A stretch of DNA of 19,844 bases from an uncultured Christensenellaceae bacterium (GTDB taxonomy: Bacteria > Bacillota > Clostridia > Christensenellales > Pumilibacteraceae), in NCBI GenBank assembly GCA_910587445.1, contig CAJULE010000028.1:1-19844 (forward strand), read 5' to 3'. Below the pieces are notes generated by a model. The model did not search any database. It was not told the origin of the DNA and worked only from the letters and a program-made list of their open reading frames with translations. The position numbers and the translations under genes were made by a program. This document shows positions 5,739 to 13,160 of the stretch, piece after piece (the stretch's first letter is position 1; each line of letters begins with the position of its first letter).

Positions 5739-6002
5739 TCACTTGAGTTTAGCCATTTCTTCGTCGACCTGTGCTTGCAATCTCTCGAGCTCCAAGCGAC
5801 GGGCTTCTACACGCTCGAAATGACGCTTGGCGCGCTTCTTGGCAAGAAACGACGGATCGGACTGCCGCGCATATTCGTCTATAAGTTCCTTATTTTTTGC
5901 GTAAGGAAATGCTTGACGTGAAGCAAGCCAATCTTTGTCCGATATAACTGTTCCGTCTGCTGTGACGACAGTTCCGATTAGGTTATGTACTTTTCTGACC
6001 AT
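5739..6002 (-). CDS. Small hypothetical protein with coiled-coil C-terminus
   Basis: 87 residues. ATG 6002 follows a GGGGAGGAGAG site and overlaps the XRE gene end by 25 bases. The N-terminus has two beta-like segments (LIGTVVTADGTVISDKDW), then a charged helix from about residue 48 to the end (KKRAKRHFERVEARRLELERLQAQVDEEM) that looks like a coiled coil. The family is not recognised. It is the second gene of the early operon begun by the XRE protein. Confidence 0.75.
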   Translation of the reverse strand: MVRKVHNLIGTVVTADGTVISDKDWLASRQAFPYAKNKELIDEYARQSDPSFLAKKRAKRHFERVEARRLELERLQAQVDEEMAKLK

Positions 6003-6253
6003 GTGACTCTCCTCCCCTCTTGCCTATGCCGAATGCCTTGTCCTATGTTACTTCTCCGTTCGAGCCCGCACAGGTAGTCTGTCGAGCATTCCAAGACCTT
6101 CGCTAATTCCGCCAAAGTAACGGCAGACGGAACTCTTATTCCTTTTTCAAACGCATAAATGGCGGTATTCGTTACGCCTACCATATTAGCGACCTCTATC
6201 TTCATTAACCCTTTCTTCTCTCTGGCTTCTTTCAGCCTCTCTCCGATATTCAT
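5978..6253 (-). CDS. XRE-family transcriptional regulator, first gene of the second early operon
   Basis: 91 residues. Residues 1-65 form a Cro/CI-type HTH domain (LMKIEVANMVGVTNTAIYAFE is the HTH, STDYLCGLE ends it). The last 25 residues are Arg-rich and coincide with the overlap into the next gene. ATG 6253 has an AAGGAG site. It is driven by the promoter at 6369-6341 and has an 80-base leader with a 13-bp palindrome at the transcription start, which may be its own operator. It could regulate this operon or the divergent 6417 gene; this is inference from position. Confidence 0.9.
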   Translation of the reverse strand: MNIGERLKEAREKKGLMKIEVANMVGVTNTAIYAFEKGIRVPSAVTLAELAKVLECSTDYLCGLERRSNIGQGIRHRQEGRRVTWSEKYIT

Positions 6254-6317
6254 ACTCTCTCCTTTCCGCCATTCCCTTGACGGTGTTTCATTTTTATGAT
6301 ATAATCGTCTTAATCAA

Positions 6318-6330
6318 TCAACTACGTTGA
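6318..6330. promoter_or_regulatory. Candidate operator palindrome near the early promoter start site
   Basis: TCAAC-TAC-GTTGA, a 5+3+5 inverted repeat just downstream of the expected start (about 6334) of the minus-strand promoter. It differs from the repressor operators at 4634-4709. A role as operator of the XRE protein encoded next is plausible but rests only on position and symmetry. Confidence 0.35.
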
Positions 6331-6340
6331 CGATACTCTC

Positions 6341-6369
6341 ATTGTATTACTTTTTTTTGTATTAGTCAA
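6341..6369 (-). promoter_or_regulatory. Promoter of the six-gene early operon
   Basis: On the minus strand TTGACT (6369-6364), a 17-base spacer, and TACAAT (6346-6341): one mismatch from consensus in each hexamer. It drives the operon 6253 to 4893. The spacer contains an A-run. The rest of the intergenic stretch 6254-6416 holds no further clear gene. Confidence 0.8.
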
Positions 6370-6416
6370 GCGTTTTAATACATATTTTTTACTAAATTCT
6401 AAGGAGAACCCCAATA

Positions 6417-7007
6417 ATGGCGAGAAACTTATTTTCTGTATCATCAATACAGAGGCTAATATCTTCGATAAAATCAAGTCAACGTGAAAAAGAGAGACTA
6501 TGCTTAATAGAAAAGTCTAAAGGTTTTTCAAAAGAATTAGATCCAACATATGATTTGGAAGAGGTCATTTTTGATGACGAAACACGTATTGCTAAAATCA
6601 AATTTCAAATAATCAAAACCTATAGAACCATAGAGCGATATGTAACACAAGATTATAAAAAATATCCCATTTATTCAAATTGGAAATCGAAAATTTCATA
6701 TGCAAATAAACGCATTAAGCTCTCAAATCAAGTTTTAGAAACTTTAAATAAGAACGAAGACTTCCTTATTCGTTCTTTTGCAGACCAAATAATCTTGGCG
6801 TTGCACAGAGAAGACCTGATTCCCTCTTGGCTATCTCAAAGAATTATAGAAAATGAATATGAACAGCTTATTCAAGAACAAGTTAAAAAACAAAACGAAC
6901 TCATTTGCAAATATAACGAGGAAAAGCAACCACTTCAATTATCTATGTATTTGCACAAGCATATAGCTTGTACATCTATATATATTATACTCTGTTTTTA
7001 TTATTAA
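6417..7007 (+). CDS. AT-rich cargo gene (moron), unknown function
   Basis: 196 residues, plus strand, with an AAGGAG site ten bases before ATG 6417. The protein is mostly helical and rich in Lys, Ile, Ser and Glu. The segment ILALHREDLIPSWLSQRIIENEYEQL near residues 125-155 is its most structured part, and the last 20 residues are hydrophobic with Cys and Tyr. I recognise no family. Base composition is far more AT-rich than the flanking genes, and the gene points against both neighbours between the late and early regions. This is the typical place and look of a lysogenic-conversion or anti-phage gene; that role is inference. A clear promoter could not be picked. Confidence 0.78.
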   Translation: MARNLFSVSSIQRLISSIKSSQREKERLCLIEKSKGFSKELDPTYDLEEVIFDDETRIAKIKFQIIKTYRTIERYVTQDYKKYPIYSNWKSKISYANKRIKLSNQVLETLNKNEDFLIRSFADQIILALHREDLIPSWLSQRIIENEYEQLIQEQVKKQNELICKYNEEKQPLQLSMYLHKHIACTSIYIILCFYY

Positions 7008-7020
7008 ATTAACTAAAATA

Positions 7021-7998
7021 TTAACTTTTTTCCGCACTTACATCTACGCCGTAGCACTCCGCCCCCTTTTCAATCTCCTTCTTTCTGCTTAGAATATCCT
7101 CTGCGGCTTGGATTTCTTCGGTCTTGGCGTTTTCGTCCATATTCCGCTTTTCTTCGGGAGTGGGCATACACCTGTCGAGGAATTTCTGTATAAATGCCGC
7201 GCGGTTGTCGAGGGCGGACAGGAGCGGTCCGCGGACGTAGTGCACGCCCTCGTTGCCGCCCGCGAACATTGCGTAAGCGGCTTGGAACAGCTTAATGAAG
7301 GTCTTTACTACCAAGCCGAGCCCGAACGTGCGAGCGTCGAAGGTAAGCGACGAGAGCAGCACTCCGAACGAGATTATCCCCACTATCTTATTGAGCAGCA
7401 TACGGCGCGTAGTCCTGGCATTGCCGTCGTCGAGGTTCTCGTCGTCGAGGCACGGGAGCGAGGCACGACTGAAGATAGTGCTTATGCGGATCTTGTTGTA
7501 CCTCACGCGCAGGCTCTCTATGATCTTCAACCCCTCGTCGAGCTTTGCCTTGAGCTCGGCGCGCTTCTTGTCGGTCTTTGCCCGAAATATCTTACGTTCC
7601 ATTAGCCGAGTGTAAGCACGCTTCTTGCGGGATATATTTTGGACATATACATAGTCGTCGAACTTTTCGGCAAGCCCGTACCGCGTAAGCAGGCAATGCG
7701 CCTTATATATGTCCTGCCGAAGCTTTCCGACGGCTTCGTTCCCCTGCTCCTCGCGCTCGGACATGAGCGAATACATACACAGCATGATGACTATGACCGC
7801 GCCCTGGCTTATGGCGAGATTTATCCAATACGCGGGGTCGCTGTAAATGCTCGCGTCGAAGCCCGCCGTAAGATAGTCCGACAGAATGTTTGCCGCAACG
7901 CCGAATATGATGACGAAAACCGCCGCGAGCTGTCTGAGCGTAAAGCTGTCCTTTACCCGCACGACTACGTCCTTTATGCTTTCCTTGTTCTCTTTCAC
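7021..7998 (-). CDS. Four-helix membrane protein, last gene of the late operon
   Basis: 325 residues. GTG 7998 follows AAGGAGGTG and overlaps the upstream stop (GTGA). Predicted membrane segments: about 22-43, 57-79, 205-221 and 227-248, with a long charged helical loop between the second and third (LMERKIFRAKTDKKRAELKAK and so on) and a charged C-terminal tail. No enzymatic motif is seen. It belongs to a three-gene membrane cassette with the two genes upstream. It occupies the position where holin and lysin genes normally stand but does not resemble either. Function unknown. Confidence 0.85.
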   Translation of the reverse strand: MKENKESIKDVVVRVKDSFTLRQLAAVFVIIFGVAANILSDYLTAGFDASIYSDPAYWINLAISQGAVIVIMLCMYSLMSEREEQGNEAVGKLRQDIYKAHCLLTRYGLAEKFDDYVYVQNISRKKRAYTRLMERKIFRAKTDKKRAELKAKLDEGLKIIESLRVRYNKIRISTIFSRASLPCLDDENLDDGNARTTRRMLLNKIVGIISFGVLLSSLTFDARTFGLGLVVKTFIKLFQAAYAMFAGGNEGVHYVRGPLLSALDNRAAFIQKFLDRCMPTPEEKRNMDENAKTEEIQAAEDILSRKKEIEKGAECYGVDVSAEKS

Positions 7999-8501
7999 GG
8001 TTTCACCTCCTTATGTTTGCTCTTGACCTCGCGTGCGTCAAGCACGGAAAAGACCGTCCCGACGAGATACGACATCAGCACGAAGCCGCACGTGCCCGAG
8101 AGCTTTACTATCTGCGCTTCCATGACCTTGCAACAGATTATCATGAGCGCGAACAAAAGCACGGGCACGACAGCGTTCAAAAGAACCTCGGCGGTACCGA
8201 GGCTCTTTATAGCGTTCTCAATGTTTGTCACTTCCTTTTCGTCTACCTTGACCTTCAAATCCGCCTTGAGCTGGTTGAGCTGTGCGTGCGCGTCGCCGAG
8301 CTTGCGGTTTATAAACAGCTTCTTTAGGCAGAGAAAGACGAGCGCGAGCAGGATTATACCGGGCGCGGCTATCTTGAAGCCGACCGCCTCTTTCGTGTTC
8401 CCTATGCCGCCGTATGTAAGGACTATAAGCACAATCGGCACAACGCCGTAGAACACGAGCTGCAGGATATTGTACGCTATCTTCTTCTTCGTCCACTTCA
8501 T
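7995..8501 (-). CDS. Four-helix membrane protein of the late membrane cassette
   Basis: 168 residues. Two N-terminal membrane helices (about 10-30 and 43-62), a charged coiled-coil-like segment (about 66-100) and two more helices (about 107-128 and 133-152) form two symmetrical hairpins; the tail is Lys-rich. The start overlaps the upstream stop (ATGA) with a GGGGG-type site. No family recognised. The overlaps on both sides suggest a fixed stoichiometric set with its neighbours, perhaps a complex in the host membrane; inference only. Confidence 0.84.
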   Translation of the reverse strand: MKWTKKKIAYNILQLVFYGVVPIVLIVLTYGGIGNTKEAVGFKIAAPGIILLALVFLCLKKLFINRKLGDAHAQLNQLKADLKVKVDEKEVTNIENAIKSLGTAEVLLNAVVPVLLFALMIICCKVMEAQIVKLSGTCGFVLMSYLVGTVFSVLDAREVKSKHKEVKP

Positions 8502-9016
8502 GACGCCATACCCCCGAAGCTTATGAGGCTGTCCTCTTCAACGCTCTCGGCTTTGTCCTCGAGTTCGGTAATAGGCTCGAGTCTTACCGTCGTTATCTCA
8601 TCGGGCTCGGGCGGCTTGTAGTTCTTCTCGATTGCCCGTATTGCCTCCGTAAGCGCGTTCTTTTCCTCCGCACTTACGGCTTTGAACTTCGCCACCGCGC
8701 CGCCGATGAGCGCGAGTAGGTGTTTGTACGAGTCCGTAGCCGCTTGAATGTCCTCGATCTTCTTATTGAGCTTCTTGTCAAGCTTGTCCAGCTTCTTTTC
8801 GGTCACGGCTGTAACGTCTATATTGAGCGTCTTTCCGCCGAGCTTGTCCGCCACTTTCTGCGCCATGTCGTTTATATCGTACTTCTTTTCGAAGCGGCTT
8901 ATCCATTTGCCGACGAAGCTCCGAACGAGCGCGTATATGCCCGTACCGCCCGCGAGCGCGCCTATGATTGCCATTACATACGGTTCTACCGTCTGCCATA
9001 TAGTGTTGATATCCAT
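8498..9016 (-). CDS. Single-pass membrane protein with long charged cytoplasmic domain
   Basis: 172 residues. One membrane helix (about 13-34, MAIIGALAGGTGIYALVRSF), then a Lys-rich segment that looks coiled coil (about 70-105, KKLDKLDKKLNKKIEDIQ), a second helical region (about 105-140), and an acidic tail. ATG 9016 has ACGGAGG upstream. One N-terminal helix with a charged body recalls some phage holin-like or haemolysin XhlA-like proteins, but the length and tail differ, so I do not make that call. First gene of the membrane cassette. Confidence 0.84.
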   Translation of the reverse strand: MDINTIWQTVEPYVMAIIGALAGGTGIYALVRSFVGKWISRFEKKYDINDMAQKVADKLGGKTLNIDVTAVTEKKLDKLDKKLNKKIEDIQAATDSYKHLLALIGGAVAKFKAVSAEEKNALTEAIRAIEKNYKPPEPDEITTVRLEPITELEDKAESVEEDSLISFGGMAS

Positions 9017-9031
9017 GATTATATACCTCCG

Positions 9032-9352
9032 TTATTTGATTATTGTCGGGTCATAATTTGCTTCGATCGCCGAAAGCCTTTCCGACATTGAGTTGACTGC
9101 TTCTATTGAGGCGTTAAATCGCCTTATTGCTTCGTTGTACTTTTCCGAGAGCGCATCTATTCGCCCTTCGAGCCGAGCTATCCTCGTGCCCACCTCTTCG
9201 ATACGCTCGCTTATGCGCTCGTCGGCGAGGATAAGACACTCGTTCTGACTCTCGTGTATCTCGCTCTTTATTATCTCCGCAAGGTTGTCGCCGAACCGCG
9301 TCGCCTCGAGCGTTCCGAGCACTGCTATGTCCGAATTAAATGTTTGTGCCAT
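9032..9352 (-). CDS. Coiled-coil structural accessory protein
   Basis: 106 residues from ATG 9352 (MAQTFNSDIAVLG), chosen because GGCGGAG lies about nine bases upstream; the open frame extends 17 codons further but without a ribosome binding site. It overlaps the previous gene by 17 bases. Residues about 40-95 form a long heptad coiled coil (ERIEEVGTRIARLEGRIDALSEKY). Its place after the tail fibre and before the membrane cassette suggests a fibre-associated, chaperone or XhlA-like lysis-associated role; none can be shown. Confidence 0.78.
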   Translation of the reverse strand: MAQTFNSDIAVLGTLEATRFGDNLAEIIKSEIHESQNECLILADERISERIEEVGTRIARLEGRIDALSEKYNEAIRRFNASIEAVNSMSERLSAIEANYDPTIIK

Positions 9353-9728
9353 TGTTTTGTTCTCCGCCAAGATAGTATTTAATTGCCTTAGGGGCTTCCT
9401 CAAAAGCCGTGAGCTCTAAATCCAAGATAGACCTATACCATGACATGATTGTTTCGTCGTCAGCCTCTCTTCCTCTTAAAACCGCCTTTTCCCACTTGTC
9501 GAAAGCGTCTAAGAGCGATATGCGGCGATAACGCAGTTTATTGAGGTTTTGCTCCTGTAGATATTTTTGCTCGGCACTTTTATACTCCTCGTTTTCAGTC
9601 TCATGCTTAAACAAGAGGCGTTGTCCGTCATAAGAAGATACTATTTCCTCGTCGGTAAATAGAAATCCCTCGACTTCGCTGTCGCAAGTCTGCTCTATTT
9701 CGTTCTTTTCATTTAATCTATACCACAT
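9336..9728 (-). CDS. Probable tail fibre-associated protein (assembly or chaperone)
   Basis: 130 residues. ATG 9728 follows AAAGGAG. The N-terminal half (MWYRLNEKNEIEQ, FLFTDEEIVSSYDGQRLLFK) is beta-like and the C-terminal half helical with LRYRRISLLDAFDKWEKAVLRG, then a YRSILDLELTAFEEAP segment. The N-terminal beta region plus a short helical body directly after a long fibre gene resembles the layout of small fibre-assembly proteins such as those beside XkdW-type genes. This is a positional and architectural guess; no family match is claimed. Confidence 0.78.
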   Translation of the reverse strand: MWYRLNEKNEIEQTCDSEVEGFLFTDEEIVSSYDGQRLLFKHETENEEYKSAEQKYLQEQNLNKLRYRRISLLDAFDKWEKAVLRGREADDETIMSWYRSILDLELTAFEEAPKAIKYYLGGEQNNGTNI

Positions 9729-9740
9729 GATTTTACTCCT

Positions 9741-12700
9741 TTAATTATAGCTTAGACATACTGCCGAATAATTTATAGTGCCTACCTTTGAACCATTTGC
9801 GATCGCATTATGTCCCCCCTGAATCACTGCAGTAATACATAATGTGTTTGCGCCCCAATAGGCGTGCTCTCCCTCCACATAAGCCGCACGTGTACCGAGA
9901 TTTGCGTCTAGTATCTCCAATGTGCCGTATTGACTCGTTTCCGTAGCCCAAATAGTCACTATCATCATTGCATTTGTCGGATTGGTTATTTGACCTCTGC
10001 TTGAAACAGTGCCGCTTATGCGTTTGCCGCCGAAAGGACTTTGCGCGGTGTAAAAATTGCTGTTTATATGCATATATTTCATTGGCAGAGGACTACCCGA
10101 ATCGCCAACCATTACGTAAGGTGGTTCTGACGAAGAAGTCCAAAGTCCGTTGTACTGCAAGCTCACATTACCATTAACGCTCGGCAAATATGCTTGAGGG
10201 TTATTCGGAGAAAATACCCTTTGCTTGTTGTCATAAATTTCGGCATTAACTTGACCCGTGTCTATCGCATTTAGCATATAATTCATTGAATGGGTGGTTG
10301 TGGGCGATATGCTCTCTTCACTTTGAGTAAAAGTACTTGTTCGAAGTATCGGCGTTCCCGCCCCTTCTGAACAATGGAAATGATATTTCGCGCCTCCGCG
10401 AACGTAAATATATTCGTTAGAGCTGTGTGATAGTTGTCCGATTTCGCCAAAAACATTATCGGCAAACGACCAAGTAATCTCTCTTATAGCGCGGTTCTGG
10501 GCTGTTGCGCCCCAACCATTACCGCGCACCGACCATTTGGCAAAGGCAGAAAAACCTTCGGCGTGAGTACTCCATGAGGGGTTACCATTTCCATCATCAA
10601 GGGCATTTCTAATCTCAATTGTGCAGAGTTTGTTCGTCCACAAAGGTATCGTAACCGGATACCAAGTGTTTTCGTCTAATCCCGTAGCATCTATAACGGT
10701 TTCTCTTAAAGCCGGTTCTGCACCTATATCCGAAGCAGTGGGTTTAGTTATAGCTCTGATTTCATGTCCGTCTACCCATCCTGCTAACCAGTCTACCTGA
10801 TTCCATGGTACACCTGCTTTAGAATAACCGAAAGTTATATCTCGTCCGTCACCGCTATCTTTTACTACCGCAGGAAGATTATTCGGCGAGTAGACACGTA
10901 CATCGCCTTCATATAGCCTATCTCCGCCGACGTCGCCTGTGGCTTTCAACGACCAGCCGCCAGGATTTGTGCCCGTTATCTCGAGCGATCCCGTCATTGT
11001 GTCGCCTGCTTTGTTGACCGACCCTATGTTCTCAGGCGTAAGATTGACGTTGCCCGTTTTGTAGACCGTTTCCGCCGCACCCTTGACCCCCGTGACGCCG
11101 CCTTGTTTTAAACCGTCTACTATCTCTTTCGTTATGCCGCTGTTTATCGCGTTTATCTGCGCCTGCGTAAGCGACGTATTGTTGACGACGTACTGAAAGC
11201 TCCACCCCGTTCCTTGATACGAATACCGAGTTGTGGGATAGCTGTCGTTCGCGCCTTTCGGCTGACTTTCGTCCGCAAGCACAATGGCATAGTCGTTTTG
11301 CGTCGGCACGCGCGGTTCTCCGCCGTAATAATATGTTTGAGCGATAAGCAGGCTTTCGCGCGTCGGAAATGCGTCGCCCTGAGCGTTGCTCGTTATGTAG
11401 AACGCCGCCATGTTGTTTATGGACGAATTTACGAACGCTTGGTCGGCGAGCTTGTTGCTTTCAGAAGCCGAGGACGGTATAACGCTTTCTATGCCGCTTA
11501 TCTTTTCCTTTATTTGATTCTCCGCCTCTTCCGCTCGCTTCGTTTCTGCGGCTATGGCGGCGCGGGCTTCAACATCCTCTCCATTTTTTGCCTTGATTTC
11601 CATGTCATAGTGAGAACCGTCTGTGAAGTCTTGGCGCACCGTGTTGACTGTATAACCGTCGCTCTCGGATACGCCTGTCACTCGGAGATTCATAACTCCA
11701 CGTCCGTTTCTGCCGTCGCGCCCTGGTGTACCCATTGCCGCGTCGACGTAGAACTCCTCGCGTGCGCTCTTCGTGTACACGACGGTAAAATATGTTCGCG
11801 TCATAGAACCTACCGTTTCTGTGCGCCCCTGTTGGATATATCTTATGGCATTACCGTCTTCGCCGTTTTTGACAGTCACGTAAAACTGCTCGCCGTCCCA
11901 CGTTTGCACACCCTGTTTGATTACGGGTACAAGATACGTGCGCGTTTGAGTGCCGGGCGCTATGACTTCCGAGCCTATCGTTCGCACTCCCACTATGCTC
12001 GCCCCGTCCTGCCCGTTGTTTCCCGTCTCGCCTCTCAAGCCCTTGCCGTTCCATACCCGCACCGTCATTGCTACGGGCTGACTGACGGAGATCGTTATAT
12101 CTCCCACGGTGTTTACTTTGTATTCCGCATACACGCCCGTGTAGTCCGTTCCCGACACTTCGTCGAAGCTCGTCCACAGATCGTCTTCAGTCGCTCCGTC
12201 GCGCATTTGCCCGTGCATACTTGCCGTAATCGTGTAGGTATAACCCGTGACCGTCGTGCCGTCTGCCGCATACACGGGCTGCCATGCCGAAGCGGGTATG
12301 CTTACGGTGCTCGCCGTGCTTTGAGATACGGGAACGTCCTCGCCTCCGCCTATGACTATGGGCGCGCTCTCGACTCCGCTGTTGTCCGTGTACGTGAACG
12401 CATTGCTCGCTCCCTTGACCTTCTGTATGCTCGCCACGAGGTTCGGCACGTTCGCCGTCCTGCTGTCCAAGCGGCTTATGTAAAGCTGTAAGAGCTCGTA
12501 CACGCTCGGTTCGGGCGCGCTCGGCAAGTTCGGCAATACGCTCTCTTCTATGTCCTGCCTAATCATATAGCTTGTCGTGTTGCCGTCGTTCGTTAGGGCG
12601 TTTATGGCGATGTAGAGCTCGCCCACTTGCTCCGTGACAGACCCCTGCAAAGTGTACCGCCATACGTTCGCTTTCGTCGTTACGTCCTGCTTTATGAACT

Positions 12701-12896
12701 CCATGGGCATATATCTCGCCCCGTCCGTCTCATTCTGCCAATACAGCCCGTTCGGCAGGATAAAGCCGATTTGCATTGCCGTGGAGTTCGCATACGGCGC
12801 GACGACGGTCACGTCCGTCACGTTGTTGCTTCCTTGGAACACTCTCTGCGGCGAGACGTTCTCGCAACTTCCGTCCAAATTCAAAAATATTACCAT
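9741..12896 (-). CDS. Long tail fibre with BppU-like N-terminus and collagen-like segments
   Basis: 1051 residues. Residues 1-145 resemble the baseplate-anchoring N-terminal domain of BppU-type proteins (SPQRVFQGSNNVTDVTV, IGFILPNGLYW). Two collagen-like Gly-x-y stretches lie at about 286-298 and 389-400. A coiled coil follows at about 441-470. Residues 631-638 (GDTMTGSL) are the classic phage tail-fibre repeat motif, and the last 350 residues are beta-rich with many Asn, Ser and Gly. It likely binds the host surface. ATG 12896 has GAGGAGG upstream. The DNA for the C-terminal third looks less GC-rich than the N-terminal part, which would fit receptor-domain exchange. Confidence 0.92.
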   Translation of the reverse strand: MVIFLNLDGSCENVSPQRVFQGSNNVTDVTVVAPYANSTAMQIGFILPNGLYWQNETDGARYMPMEFIKQDVTTKANVWRYTLQGSVTEQVGELYIAINALTNDGNTTSYMIRQDIEESVLPNLPSAPEPSVYELLQLYISRLDSRTANVPNLVASIQKVKGASNAFTYTDNSGVESAPIVIGGGEDVPVSQSTASTVSIPASAWQPVYAADGTTVTGYTYTITASMHGQMRDGATEDDLWTSFDEVSGTDYTGVYAEYKVNTVGDITISVSQPVAMTVRVWNGKGLRGETGNNGQDGASIVGVRTIGSEVIAPGTQTRTYLVPVIKQGVQTWDGEQFYVTVKNGEDGNAIRYIQQGRTETVGSMTRTYFTVVYTKSAREEFYVDAAMGTPGRDGRNGRGVMNLRVTGVSESDGYTVNTVRQDFTDGSHYDMEIKAKNGEDVEARAAIAAETKRAEEAENQIKEKISGIESVIPSSASESNKLADQAFVNSSINNMAAFYITSNAQGDAFPTRESLLIAQTYYYGGEPRVPTQNDYAIVLADESQPKGANDSYPTTRYSYQGTGWSFQYVVNNTSLTQAQINAINSGITKEIVDGLKQGGVTGVKGAAETVYKTGNVNLTPENIGSVNKAGDTMTGSLEITGTNPGGWSLKATGDVGGDRLYEGDVRVYSPNNLPAVVKDSGDGRDITFGYSKAGVPWNQVDWLAGWVDGHEIRAITKPTASDIGAEPALRETVIDATGLDENTWYPVTIPLWTNKLCTIEIRNALDDGNGNPSWSTHAEGFSAFAKWSVRGNGWGATAQNRAIREITWSFADNVFGEIGQLSHSSNEYIYVRGGAKYHFHCSEGAGTPILRTSTFTQSEESISPTTTHSMNYMLNAIDTGQVNAEIYDNKQRVFSPNNPQAYLPSVNGNVSLQYNGLWTSSSEPPYVMVGDSGSPLPMKYMHINSNFYTAQSPFGGKRISGTVSSRGQITNPTNAMMIVTIWATETSQYGTLEILDANLGTRAAYVEGEHAYWGANTLCITAVIQGGHNAIANGSKVGTINYSAVCLSYN

Positions 12897-12899
12897 GTC

Positions 12900-13160
12900 T
12901 TATACCTCCTCTAATCCGTCTGCGTCGGGCTCGATACCCGTTGCGGGCACGAACACATTAAAAATGAACCGCAAAGCGTGGTTCATTTCGTCCTTGATTA
13001 TATTCTCATACTGCGGCAGAGCTTTCTCCGCCTCTTCGGGCGAGACCTCGTATGTCTCGATCAGCCGCCCGAGATAGTCCGCTATCGTCTCGCACTCATC
13101 CCGTGCTCCACGTATAGCCGCTATCCCCGCCTTATACCTCTTTACCGTCTCTTCGTTCAT
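12900..13160 (-). CDS. Small hypothetical tail-region protein
   Basis: 86 residues, helical and acidic (RGARDECETIADYLGRLIETYE, SPEEAEKALPQYENIIKDEM), with one hydrophobic stretch near residue 65 (LRFIFNVFVPATG). ATG 13160 overlaps the hub gene stop (ATGA) and the stop lies three bases before the fibre gene start, so it is translationally coupled on both sides. No family recognised. A connector between hub and fibre is possible but unsupported. Confidence 0.76.
   Translation of the reverse strand: MNEETVKRYKAGIAAIRGARDECETIADYLGRLIETYEVSPEEAEKALPQYENIIKDEMNHALRFIFNVFVPATGIEPDADGLEEV

Noticed and set aside
6952..6974. Hairpin at the end of the AT-rich gene as terminator
   Set aside because: Nine-bp stem with a mismatch, but it lies inside the coding frame and the T-run is about 25 bases further on; too weak to call.
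7108..8451. Several long plus-strand frames opposite the membrane cassette
   Set aside because: They mirror the minus-strand genes, lack ribosome binding sites and show no protein-like features.
11214..12491. Plus-strand open frame of 425 codons
   Set aside because: Exact antisense shadow of the tail fibre gene, Arg/His/Tyr-rich without domain character, and no ribosome binding site.
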